The notes beneath the pieces were generated by a model. That model was not told where the DNA came from, did no database searches, and was given only the letters and a program-made list of their open reading frames with translations. Of a DNA stretch of 64,000 nt, positions 54,698-64,000 are shown one piece after another. The stretch is from Diphasiastrum complanatum (Eukaryota > Streptophyta > Lycopodiopsida > Lycopodiales > Lycopodiaceae). The translations under genes were made by a program, and so were the position numbers. Position 1 is the stretch's first letter. Every line of letters begins with the position of its first letter. The stretch is from NCBI GenBank assembly GCA_029204225.1, contig CM055100.1, forward strand, positions 48,091,666 through 48,155,665, in the 5' to 3' direction.

Positions 54698-56992
54698 TTG
54701 AACCACAAGATTTGGTTCAGCCATTGGATGAGCTTTGAACAGGGACCTGAAGAATTGAAGTGCATTCTAGCCTTCAATAGAAGTCCTACCACTGCCATAC
54801 CAAAAATAACACCTAAGGAAGCATTCACAAAGAAGAAGCCAAAGGTGAACCACTTGCGAATCTTTGGATGTAAGGCCTTTGTACATATTCCTAAGGAAGA
54901 GAGACGTAAAGCTATCAAGTGCACATTCCTAGGATATGATGATCGCGTGAAGGGCTATAGATGTTTTGATCCAGTCGAAAACAAAATCCATATAAGCCGA
55001 GATGTTATCTTTGATGAATCCAAGATATATGAAGACGAAGATGCTGAGAAGATAGACACATCCAGTAGAAAAAATGGTATAGTGAGGACACCACCTGATG
55101 ATGACCCATTCATTGACCTTCCGAGTGATGAACATGAGGATACATCTCAAGATACTACTACTCAACCTCAAGAAACAGGTTGGAGAGGTAGGGACAAACA
55201 TTTTGGTGCAAGAAGGATTGAAATTGCAGGTGACAAACGCAAGGAGAAGGATGTACCATGGGATACATTTTCACCAGGAAGCCGATCACCTGACAGAAAG
55301 CTCCCTAAGTGGTTTGAGAGATTGATGGAGAGCCGCGACATAGATGACTTTCCAGGATCATCTAACCAGAGAGAGCTACGAAGATCAACAAGAGAGAAGA
55401 TACTACCTAAAAGGTATGAAGCAAATTATGCTCTCTTATCTAGCATTATTCAAAGCAAAGAACCTTCGACTTATAGTGAAGCGAAGGATGATGATATTTG
55501 GATCAAGGCCATGGGAGAGGAAATGGAGTCAATTGCTAAGCATAGCACATGGGACTTAGTAGAACCACCAGTTGGCAAGAAACCCATTGGTTGCAAATGG
55601 GTATACAGAACTAAGTACCATGCAGATGGAAACATAGCAAAGCACAAGGCAAGATTGGTGATCAAAGGATACGGACAAAATAAAGGCATTGACTATGAGG
55701 AGACCTTTTCGCCAATGTGTAAGTGGAATTCTCTACGTCTACTTATTGCTTTAGCTTCACATTTTGGTTGGCCTTTGCATCAGATAGATGTGAAATCTGC
55801 ATTTTTAAATGGTGAGTTAGAAGAAGAAGTGTTCATGGATCAACTTGAAGGCTTTGTAATGAAAGGACAGAAAAAGAAAGTATGTCGCTTGAAGAAAGCA
55901 CTTTACGGTCTTAAACAAGCACCACGTGCGTGGTATAGCAGGATTGATGCCTACTTTCATTCAAAGGGGATGGTGAGAACACATTCTGATCCAAATCTAT
56001 ATGTCTTATGCTTTGATGGTATGGTTGCTTTGATTGCTCTTTATGTTGATGACTTGATTATTACGGGAAATAATCAAGAGATGATAGACATGATCAAGAA
56101 AGACCTCATGGAACAATTTGAGATGAAGGATCTCAGCCTGGTGCATTACTGCCTTGGAGTAGAAGTGTGGCAAAAAGGACATGAAGTGGGTTTAACACAT
56201 GTGAAGTATGTCAAAGAGTTGCTGCACAGGTTTAGGTTGCAGGATTGCAAACCAATAAACACTCCTATTGAACCAGGTAAAAAGCTTTCTAAGCTTGATG
56301 AATCACAGTCATTTGATGCTACACTATATAGACAGTTAGTAGGGAGCTTGATTTACCTTATCACAACTAGACCAGATATATGCTATGTTGTTGGCATTGT
56401 AAGTCAGTTTATGGCAGCACCTACGGAAACGCATTGGAAAGCAGCTAAACGCATTTTGCATTATGTGAAAGGCACTTCGGAGTATGGCTTGATTTACAGG
56501 AAGCATGACAGTTTACCTGAGTTGTGTGGCTATGTGGATGCGGACTGGGGAGGTGACTATGATGATCGTAGATCTACCACAGGATATATATTCCAGTTTT
56601 CTTGTAATTGCTTTTCGTGGTCTAGTAAGAAGCAAAGTACAATTGCTCTTTCCACCACAGAAACAGAGTATAAGGCAATGTGTAGTGCTGCACAAGAAGC
56701 TATATGGTTGAGACAAATCTTGGAAGAAATTGGCATGAAGCAGAAAAATCCCACGACTTTACATAGCGACAGTCAGAGTGGCATTCAGCTAGCAAAGAAT
56801 CCAGTGTTCCATGCGAGAACTAAAAACATTGAGATTCAATATCACTTCATACGTGAGAGGCTGTTGAGTCGTAAAATTTATGTTGTTCATTGTAGCACAG
56901 AAGAACAACTAGCTGATATTTTCACTAAGCCACTTACTGGAGAAAAGTTTGATAAGTTTAGATCAAAACTTTCTGTATTTAAAGTTTGTTGA
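54698..56992 (+). CDS. Copia integrase C-terminus, RT and RNase H, intact frame
   Basis: A 764-codon open frame; the nominal start is TTG and the first ATG is at 54728, so the N-terminus is a truncation point rather than a true start. Residues 40-110 are the integrase C-terminal region (LRIFGCKAFVHIPKEERRKA, FLGYDD). After an acidic linker, RT begins near residue 285 (KPIGCKWVYRTK). The catalytic YVDD is at 449-452, followed by TRPDICY. RNase H runs from GYVDADWGG (about 610) through LSTTETEYKAM (about 650) and HSDSQSG, ending EQLADIFTKPL. No stop or frameshift in 2.3 kb indicates a young insertion. The copy could move only if gag and integrase were supplied in trans. Confidence 0.9.
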   Translation: MNHKIWFSHWMSFEQGPEELKCILAFNRSPTTAIPKITPKEAFTKKKPKVNHLRIFGCKAFVHIPKEERRKAIKCTFLGYDDRVKGYRCFDPVENKIHISRDVIFDESKIYEDEDAEKIDTSSRKNGIVRTPPDDDPFIDLPSDEHEDTSQDTTTQPQETGWRGRDKHFGARRIEIAGDKRKEKDVPWDTFSPGSRSPDRKLPKWFERLMESRDIDDFPGSSNQRELRRSTREKILPKRYEANYALLSSIIQSKEPSTYSEAKDDDIWIKAMGEEMESIAKHSTWDLVEPPVGKKPIGCKWVYRTKYHADGNIAKHKARLVIKGYGQNKGIDYEETFSPMCKWNSLRLLIALASHFGWPLHQIDVKSAFLNGELEEEVFMDQLEGFVMKGQKKKVCRLKKALYGLKQAPRAWYSRIDAYFHSKGMVRTHSDPNLYVLCFDGMVALIALYVDDLIITGNNQEMIDMIKKDLMEQFEMKDLSLVHYCLGVEVWQKGHEVGLTHVKYVKELLHRFRLQDCKPINTPIEPGKKLSKLDESQSFDATLYRQLVGSLIYLITTRPDICYVVGIVSQFMAAPTETHWKAAKRILHYVKGTSEYGLIYRKHDSLPELCGYVDADWGGDYDDRRSTTGYIFQFSCNCFSWSSKKQSTIALSTTETEYKAMCSAAQEAIWLRQILEEIGMKQKNPTTLHSDSQSGIQLAKNPVFHARTKNIEIQYHFIRERLLSRKIYVVHCSTEEQLADIFTKPLTGEKFDKFRSKLSVFKVC

Positions 56993-57045
56993 CTTTTAAG
57001 CTATGTATATGACTATATAAAAAGTGACTCTACTTTAAGGGAGAG

Positions 57046-57318
57046 AGTTAGAATTAAAGTTAGAATCACTGTGTTATTGTACTGTGGGTCCTATCAGTGG
57101 ATAAGGATCAGTTGGCCTCGCCACGAGGCAAGTCGACGGGACACGCGTCCCGCCAACGGCAACCTGGGTCATGTATGGGTTGTCTGAGTGAACATCTATA
57201 TGTACTATGTAATTTCATTTTGAGAAATACAGGCTATGTGAGCTTGTTGAGGAGAGTGTTTTCTGTTTGTGTTACTGTGTAGCATGATATGTGTTCTTGT
57301 GCAAAGCAAATTCTAAGT
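57046..57318 (+). mobile_element. Ty1/copia 3' LTR (273 bp)
   Basis: Partner of 53648-53922, preceded by the purine-rich TTAAGGGAGAG (57035-57045) and followed by the CTCTT target duplication. Confidence 0.88.
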
Positions 57319-57323
57319 CTCTT

Positions 57324-58394
57324 GTGCGAGGGTTGGCTGTGCGAGGGTTCTTTAGCTGTTTTTGCAAATAAAAAACCTGATATCTCTCTGATCTTTGGAA
57401 AATAACTCTCGCAAGGCTCACAATAGTTGGATCTGGTCAGATCTCACTATAGAATTCTCTGTGAGAGTTAACTCTTGCAAGAAGTGAAAATTTCATTGTC
57501 TGCGAGGGTTCAAAACCATTTTTTTGGTTTGATCTTCACCAAATCTCAAAACTAACTCTTGCAGGCTTCATCACTGATGTAAATTGACATTCTGAATTGA
57601 TTGAGAGGATCTGCGAGAGTTCTTACTGGAAGGATTTGTTGGATCATCACTTTTTAGTAATTTTTTAGCACTTAAACCCAATTTTCTGCGCACTGGAATC
57701 AAACTAACTCTCGCAAGCTCTTCTGTGTCTTGGTCTCACTGAGATGGAACTTCAGAATCCTCTGCAAGAGTTCTTGACCACTAGAACTGAAAAATTTGTT
57801 GTCTGCGAGGGTTCACTGGTACTTTCCCGTCTTTTTTTTGTTGGGAACTCTCGAACAGGCACTTAGACATCAAACTAACTCTCGCAAGTTTCTCTGTGTC
57901 CTGGTGTCACTGAGATGGAACTTCAGAGGGCTCTGCGAGAGTTATTATGAAGATTTGAATTTTTTTGAATTTTTTCAAGGGTTTTTTTGAGTTTTATGAT
58001 TTTTCTTTGATTTTTACAATCTGCTTGGAACTAACTTACGCAGGCTTCTATGCAGGTCTAGGACAGTGCCCTGGAGCTGCTACCAGTCATGCAAGAGTTA
58101 ATTCACACTGGTCCTAGAGATATAAAATTCAAATGAGATTTTAGGCTCTTTTTCCCTCCAAAATTGAAGATTGGGGTGTTTTTTTTGGGTTTTTTGGCTG
58201 ATTGGTTTGGGTTTCAAGCCTTAGAGGCTGTTCAAGGCCTCCTCTACCCTCTCACAACCCCTCCGCTAGCTGTGAAAAGTCCAAACAGAAGAAAATACAT
58301 AGAACTAATTCTAAACACCCAAAAATCTACCTAAAACTACTCTAAAAAGCAAGAAAATAGCTAAAATGCAGCTAAACTAGTTAGTGAAAACCTA
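57324..58394 (-). other. T2 untranslated leader with TGCGAGRGTT motif array
   Basis: About 1.1 kb of non-coding leader between T2 PBS and gag, cut by the copia insertion. It holds about 16 short motifs, TGCGAGGGTTC/TGCGAGAGTT on the plus strand and AACTCTCGCA on the minus, from 57326 to 58100, in both orientations. No coding sequence. Confidence 0.7.
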
Positions 58395-58412
58395 TCACCA
58401 TCAACGGCACCA
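58395..58412 (-). promoter_or_regulatory. Primer binding site of T2, tRNA-Asp type
   Basis: Minus strand reads TGGTGCCGTTGATGGTGA one base after the LTR-terminal CTACA. It matches 14 of 18 bases of the tRNA-Asp-type PBS seen in T1. Confidence 0.65.
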
Positions 58413-58413
58413 T

Positions 58414-58717
58414 TGTAGGGTCAAAAATCTTGCGTAGTATAGCCCTCCCGCCTGTCAACAAGGGTTAGATCACTAGATAGGTACCTAACTATGCATAGAT
58501 GCTAATTTCAACATTCATCATGATTTGGGTGAAGGAAAGGGATAGAAAAGGAGAGGAAGAGAGAAGAGAAGAGAGAAAGAGAGAGAGATGAGATGGAGGT
58601 TAGCTCAAATGCTCAATGTCATTACTTATGGAAAAACCTTAACTAGCATAACCAAAAAGCATGGGAAATGAAAATAACAAGCAATCACAACAATAGCATA
58701 TGCAAGATTAATTAGCA
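58414..58717 (-). mobile_element. 5' LTR of T2 (U5-side part)
   Basis: Matches 45557-45950 of the 3' LTR except for a roughly 90-bp deletion; similarity stops at about 58717, so U3 is lost. It abuts the PBS at its minus-strand 3' end. Confidence 0.75.
58434..58471 (+). other. tRNA-Asp-like segment in U5 of T2 (antisense to element)
   Basis: GTAGTATAG (58434-58442), CCCGCCTGTCA (58447-58457) and GGGTTAGATC (58462-58471) match plant tRNA-Asp D-arm (9/9), anticodon arm (11/11) and T-arm (9/10) in the same order, with shortened gaps. It lies about 20 bp from the LTR end and PBS. It cannot be a functional tRNA gene because stems are incomplete. Confidence 0.6.
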
Positions 58718-59555
58718 AATGTATGTTTATGTTGGTGTGCATGCAGATGTGTTTGTATACATGTGTGCATTATCTGTGTTAAAATCTTGGATAAAGAATA
58801 GATTCTGCAAAAATTTTAAATACATCATACACAAAAGAAATTCATAATGTACTCTTGTTTACATTATGAAGTTCAATTGTACTCTAAATAAAGTTTGCAA
58901 ACATTTCATGAAAGTCAATCTATGAAAAGTTGATAAATCCAATAGGGTTTGCATTTCAATAAGACGACGTAGAATCTGAATGTTACAAAATTTCATCAAT
59001 AAATTCATGAATAAGGTGAATTTGCTCCACCATACTATCCGACATTTGTCTTCAATTGTTAAGTCTCACAAATGAGATATTACTCATATGTTGTCTAATA
59101 TTATACATAAACTCTTCCACATCTATTACTAAGCGTCTATTTTGTGGAAGAAAATGTCCATCAAACTGCTGTAAGTACAAAAAGTACGTAAACTGATCAA
59201 TGACCCATACGACACTGCAATTTAAATGTTTGATACCTTATAACCATTTGGACCACCTGCAGAAAAAAAAATGGTATTAGCTGATATACAAAATTTAATC
59301 TACAAAGAACAAAGGACACAAGACAAAACATGATTCAAATTTAATTTAAATTACGTTTATTTAAACTATATGTTATGTATTTGAATATCATGTTTTGTAA
59401 CAATGGAATTTGTAGAAATTGCATATAAACATGAAGATGTATATTTATAAAACATGACAAACCATTAATTTGATATACAAAGTGAAGCAAATACTAATAC
59501 AATCATAATAACAACATTGAACATTGTCAAAAATGATTCATACAGGACCTAAACA
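58718..59555. other. AT-rich DNA, no feature recognised
   Basis: No open frame, repeat or terminus could be supported. A short TG-rich patch opens the stretch at 58720-58775. Confidence 0.5.
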
Positions 59556-59783
59556 TTACATCAAATTATCTAGAAAGATTCTCATAAATCTGTCCAAATA
59601 ATCATAAAATGCCTTCGTCATTATCTTCTGAAAAGCTGTTGACGAATTTTTCAATCGGAATGGCTTCACCTTGTAAGCGTATGCTCCCCATTCTGTGATA
59701 AAGACGGTTTTTTCTCTATATTTCTTGGCTATCTGAATTTGATTGTAGCCAGTAAATCCATCGAGAAAGCTATATAACTCATG
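59556..59783 (-). pseudogene. Ty3/gypsy RT fragment
   Basis: ELYSFLDGFTGYNQIQIAKK, EKTVFITEWGAYAYKV and STAFQKIMTKAFYDYL are RT core sequence of the type (FLDGFSGYNQI, ITEWGTYAYKVMPFGLKN) seen in plant Athila/Tat-like elements. The catalytic box reads FLDN: the second Asp of (Y/F)xDD is Asn. The fragment begins exactly at the end of the T3 LTR, as expected if T3 inserted into an older element. Confidence 0.75.
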
Positions 59784-60532
59784 TGTAGTGGGTTTCATTC
59801 CTTGCCTAACCTGAATCCAAGATCTAGTCAATCTAGCATCAAAGAGACGAAGTTACTTGTCACGCTTAGGTTCATTCCTATGAGAGCGATAGTTTAGTTC
59901 AGATTTCAGCATGAATGGAAGATCCGAATCTAACTCTAACATCCATTAACCCTATCCATTAACACTACGATCCATTAACACTACAATCCACAATAGAAAT
60001 AGCTTACTCTTTCTCTCTCTCCCTTTCTCTCTCATAGAAAGTATAATAACATTCAATCCCAATAACCTTAAAGATCCAACAATTAGCAAAAACCAAAGAA
60101 TGCATGAGAGATGGAGAAGAAAAGAAGAAGAGCAAGGACATTCACAATCCATTTCTGAAGAGAACCAATCTGCTTTATTGAAATGAGGAAATGAACATGA
60201 GGAGCAACTCGAGTTGGTCCCTTTTTATAATAGAGAGGAGGACTCTGGCCTCTGAATCCTATTGGCCCATTTTTGTCTCCCTAATTATTCAAATTTAAAA
60301 AAGTGTGGGAACCATCTAATTTGGAGGGAAACCCAATTTTATTCACTAACTTGACATTTAGGCCCAGCGACATTAAAAGTCCTGCAAAAAAGGCCTAAAG
60401 TCCTTTTATTGACTTGTAACTGATCAATTAACTATGTGATCATCAGGTTGGACTTACACACGTAGGGTGCCAGATCCCTCTCACTTATTAACTAGGGTTA
60501 GGGTTGCCTTGGGATCCACAAACCCTCCAACA
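59784..60532 (-). mobile_element. 3' LTR of element T3 (749 bp)
   Basis: Inverted, full-length counterpart of the T1 LTR. Minus strand begins TGTTGGAGGGTTTG (60532) and ends CCCACTACA (59784). It is followed by RT sequence rather than a PBS, so it is a 3' LTR; the extra ORF lies upstream on the same strand. Confidence 0.8.
59856..59878 (+). other. tRNA-Asp-like segment in U5 of T3 (antisense to element)
   Basis: CTTGTCACGC (59856-59865), three bases, then GGTTCATTCC (59869-59878) resemble tRNA-Asp anticodon arm CCTGTCACGC (9/10) and T-arm GGTTCGATCC (8/10). Same position and spacing as in the T1 LTR. Confidence 0.5.
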
Positions 60533-60670
60533 GTCTTGTGTTTTCCTATCCTCATCTTAGGAGTTTGTCCCTAGTGGTCTTTAAAATCCCCCACCAAAAC
60601 TGGTGGCAGTCCCACGACACTTGCGAGACGCAGTTATTGGGGACTTTATTGGCTTCGCGCCGAATCTTTA

Positions 60671-61490
60671 TTAAATGGTACTGCACTTCTCCATAAAGTC
60701 GAGGCGCGCAGTATTAAAATCCAAATTGTGTCGCAGAAAACAACGATGGGCGTCGGAAATCCACTTTGAGATTGTCCATGATGTGAAGCATGATTCTCAG
60801 GAGCCTCCCATCATTGCTGCACGAGAGTATAAACGAGCAACTGATAGTTGATCTTTGATATTATCTGAGGCCATCGGCTTATTTGGATCGAATGCCAGAG
60901 GAGGGAGGCAATCGTCCCATCTGGTTGCCACTGACACCAAAAAAGTTAGATCTTTTGCAAACATTGCCGATTGTCGCACCGTTGGATTAGGAGAGTGGAC
61001 ATACTCTCTCTGGTATACTTGCAAAGCCCGGTGGAAGTCCATTGAAATTGTCCAATTGTAGAGCTGATGGATGATTGGCCAATTGGGCGTATGGATGGTG
61101 ATTTTGTCCATAGCCAATCCCAAATCTTTCCATTTATTTCGTCTCAGCATTGGCACATAATAAGGATCGACCCGTAATTGGCAATGGTTGGCAACGTAAC
61201 TCCTGATTGATTCTGGAGTTTTTTCAAACACTGTACTTCTCCATGCCGGCTGCTCTCCCAATGTAGGTATTTTGTCCAACTCTTTGTCGGCCTCTATCTC
61301 GGAGGTCTTAAACTCCAGAACCCATCCACCATGCAAGGACTCATGCCTTCCCTTTAATAGAAGATTCAGTACTTCTAGAAGCACCGGATGGTTGAAGATG
61401 CACACCGTTGGATTGCAAGATTCCAGTTCTATAAGCCACTGGTAATTAAAGACTGAATGCATACCAAAATGACAATCTTCTTCAACTACA
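60671..61490 (-). pseudogene. Extra ORF (aORF) of T3, C-terminal domain
   Basis: A 221-codon open frame from 61462 plus a continuation after a stop at 60799. PAWRSTVFEKTPESIRSYVA, QLRV, LRRNKW, MDKITIHTPNW, RQSAMFAKDL and NIKDQLSVARLYSRAA correspond to T2 segments PEWHQQLFERDPAAIRAYVT, QLRV, RRSKW, LDKITLQNFNW, RAAATYAQDL and KVEDQLPIAHVYYRAT. The final LDFMEKC aligns with LNFMED of T2. The N-terminal part is missing at about 61490. The T3 LTR starts 140 bp downstream. The domain is not one I recognise, but the long open stretch suggests constraint. Confidence 0.65.
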
Positions 61491-61841
61491 AAAATTTTAG
61501 ATTACAATCTAGAATCAAATCTAGATACCCAAAGTCCTGTTGAATATTGATTCAGTTATTATTCTCGGATTCATTATGATTTGTTATCCAATTGAGCTCT
61601 CTGGGATACAATCAACTAATGAGCTGAGTCCCTTCCTTACCAAGGAATACTCTATCCCAAGAATACTGTATATCCAATGCACACAATTTTAATTAATGAG
61701 CCAAAATGATTCACTAATCATGCGTCTTACAAGCAATATAATTCAAAACCATCAGTTCCCAGTGAATCCACATCACACTGATCGTTTTACCAATTAACTT
61801 CATTTTGGAGTAATCAACTACTCAAGTTAATTGCCAATGAT
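61491..61841. other. AT-rich junction, no feature recognised
   Basis: Sequence between the truncated T3 ORF and the copia integrase fragment. No LTR, PBS or coding segment could be supported. Confidence 0.5.
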
Positions 61842-64000
61842 TCAGAAATCTCACCAAAGTACTTCATAACATTTATTGATGACTTCAGCAAGTTCGTTGT
61901 AGTATACTTTATTCGTACCAAATCTGAAGCTTTCAAGAAATTCGTTGAGTATACGAATTGGGCTGAGAAGCAAACAGACAATAAGCTGAAGCAAATTCGC
62001 ACAGATTGTGGAGGTGAGTACATTTCCAACGAATTTAAAGCTTACTGTACTGATCGAGGTATTATGCACACAAAGACTGCATCTTACACACCTCAGCACA
62101 ATGGAATAGTTAAACAAAGAAATCATACACTGATGGAAGCTGCAAGGTGTATGATGGCTCATGCGAAAGCACCAAAACAGTTGTGGGCAGAAGCAATGGC
62201 CTCATCAAATAATCGTATTTTAAAATCTCGAATACTAGATAAAACTCCTCATGAGATATGGTGGAAGCCAAATCTTGCACATGTTCGAACATTTGGATGC
62301 GCAGTGTATATGCACATACCAGATAAGCTGAAAAAGAAACTCGATGAAAAGACAGAACAGGGTTTTCTTGTAGGATTCGAATACATTCGTCATATTATCG
62401 TGTTTATATACCCGAAACTGGCAAGATAAAAGTTGTTCGAGATGTTAAATTTGATGAGACGAAATACATAGCAGACAATGATCTAGTCGGCTATGAAATC
62501 TCAAAAAGTATTATGAGCTACCAACGACAACAGAAGATGAAAGAGATTTACCAAATTCAGAGGGAGATCAATATCAAGTGCCTGGCAGACTCAAATCACT
62601 AGCTCGAATTCCAGCAAAAAAGCTCGAATCAAAATTGAATTCATAACCTGCAGAATCGAACTCAAAACCACTTGTGAGAAGATCTGATAGACAACGAAAA
62701 CCACCAGAAAGGTATGGTCATGATGTTTTTAATACAACTATCAAATTTTGTGGATTCTCTAACGAATCTCAAACATTCGAGGAAGCTGTAGATGGACCAT
62801 ATAAAGATCGTTGGATTCAGACAATGGAGGACAAAATGTCATCCATGTACAAGAATAATGTATGGACACTTGCACCTATACATGATGGCAGAAAACCAGT
62901 CAAGTGCAAGTGGATCTACAAGATCAAAACAGGTTTTGATGGAGAAAACATCAGATACAATACAAGGTTGGTTGCTAAAGGATTTTCACAGAAGTATGGG
63001 ATCGACTACACTGATACTTTTTCTCACTGATAGTCAAACATACATCAATTCGCTTGTTATTTGTGTATGCAGTGGCTCATGATCTGAAAATCCATATTGT
63101 GGATGAGAAAACTGCTTTCCTGCATGCAGAGTTGGAAGAAGACTTATTCATGGACCAACCACTTGGTTTTGTAAACTAAGAATATCCAGAATACGGATGT
63201 CACATGAATAAAAGCATTTATGGTCTCAAACAAGCAGCGAGACAATGGTATAGAAAGAAGGACGAAGCACTACGTTCCATAGGCTTCAAACCTCTATTTG
63301 CTAAATCAAATATCTATATCATGCAAATGAAATAATCATTCTAGCTGTTTATGTTGATGACACGCTTATCTTCTCAAGAAGAGATAAGTTGATTTCAGAT
63401 GTCAAAAGAGACATCTCTGAAATATTTGAGATAGCTGACCTAGGAGAAGCTAAAATCTATCTAGGCTTGCAGATCGTGAGAGACTTAGAAGGTGGTAAGT
63501 TGTATCTTCACCAACAAAAGTACACTCAAGAGATCATTGAAAACTTCAACATGCTCGAATGCAAAGGTGTGCATACTCCCATGATACCTAGAACAATACT
63601 GAGCAAGGCAGATTGTCCGCAGATTCTCGAGGAAGAGGAACGAATGGCCAAAACACCCTATCGCAGACTAATTGGATCATTGTTATATCTAGCAGACAAC
63701 ACCAGACCGGATATAGCATTTGCAGTATACAGGCTGAGCCAATATAATCAGAATCCAGGATCGTTACATTGGAAGTTGGCAAAGAGAGTACTACAATATC
63801 TCCAAGAAATGAAAGACTATGGACTGTGTTATTCAAAGGAAGCTGGATTTCACATCGAATCTTACAGTGACGCAAGTTGGGCATCCATGAAGGATGATAG
63901 CAAAAGTATTTCAAAAGCTTGTACTCTAGCATCTGGCGCAGCCATACTCTGGATTAGCAAAAAGCAAACAACAGTAGTTCAATCTTCCTGTGAAGCGAAA
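61842..64000 (+). pseudogene. Decayed Ty1/copia pol (integrase, RT, RNase H), cut by the window edge
   Basis: Integrase begins SPKYFITFIDDFSKFVVV (first catalytic Asp). The second block is RTDCGGEYIS (usual RTDNGGEY) and the third NGIVKQRNHTLMEAAR, in which the catalytic Glu of NGxxER is Lys. The C-terminal motif VRTFGCAVYMHIPDKLKKKL follows. RT starts near 62830 ([16 protein letters not shown]), then a frameshift at about 63028, FLHAELEED, IYGLKQAARQWY, YVDDTLIFS near 63351, and RNase H with RPDIAFAVYRLSQ, SYSDASWA and SKKQTTVVQSS running off the edge. Several stops and frameshifts. It differs in sequence from the copia at 53648. Gag and protease are absent. Confidence 0.8.

Noticed and set aside
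58434-58471. Functional tRNA-Asp gene
   Set aside because: Arms are shortened and acceptor stem and variable region are missing; it lies inside an LTR and recurs in the partner LTR.

Overview
The window is a stretch of large, TE-packed nuclear plant DNA with no bacterial features. It holds one recognisable host gene, on the minus strand at 12670-23418. It encodes a mitochondrial glutamate dehydrogenase (GDH) of the animal/bacterial hexameric (GLUD) type, in ten small exons with GT-AG introns up to 4.6 kb. Nearly everything else is retrotransposon, much of it nested. A GDH of this class (not the angiosperm GDH1/2 type), giant TE-filled introns and an AT-rich background suggest a seedless land plant, most plausibly a fern. 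That assignment is inference.

Layout. 1-10205: nested, near-identical copies of one Ty3/gypsy chromovirus (gag, protease, RT, RNase H, integrase, chromodomain; 358-bp LTRs; initiator-Met PBS), including an inverted leader fragment. 10206-12300: a 120-bp tandem repeat and a minus-strand LINE remnant with ORF1 and the start of the endonuclease. 12670-23418: the GDH gene. Its last visible exon ends at 12670, so the C-terminal third lies left of the window, in which case the chromovirus cluster sits inside an intron, or has been lost. Introns 8 and 9 hold copia debris and simple repeats. 23419-28750: 5' flank and two long-inverted-repeat foldback elements.

28753-43330: gag-protease remnants (T0, T1). 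T1 has an LTR, a tRNA-Asp-type PBS, gag-protease and an extra ORF but no pol. It is split at 35236-40964 by a minus-strand LTR element whose only gene encodes a 617-aa protein with gag-like zinc-knuckle remnants and no polymerase. 43400-45310: several Helitron-like 3' ends, hairpins and microsatellites. 45557-58717: T2, a minus-strand relative of T1 (LTR, tRNA-Asp PBS, gag-protease, RT stub, long extra ORF, LTR), interrupted by an unrelated LTR at 49341-49948 and by a gag-less copia element at 53648-57318. 59556-61490: an RT fragment, then a third LTR plus extra ORF (T3). 61842-64000: a decayed copia pol running off the right edge.

Most interesting signals. (1) In T1, T2 and T3 the U5 part of the LTR carries an antisense, shortened copy of tRNA-Asp, the same tRNA the adjacent PBS matches. 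(2) The three elements share a long sense-strand ORF before the 3' LTR, with two conserved regions joined by a coiled coil. (3) T1 and T2 non-coding regions are studded with a short motif (GCGARRGTT) in both orientations. (4) The pol-less LTR element with the 617-aa protein. All reading-frame work was by eye, and tRNA and family comparisons rest on general knowledge, not on searches.
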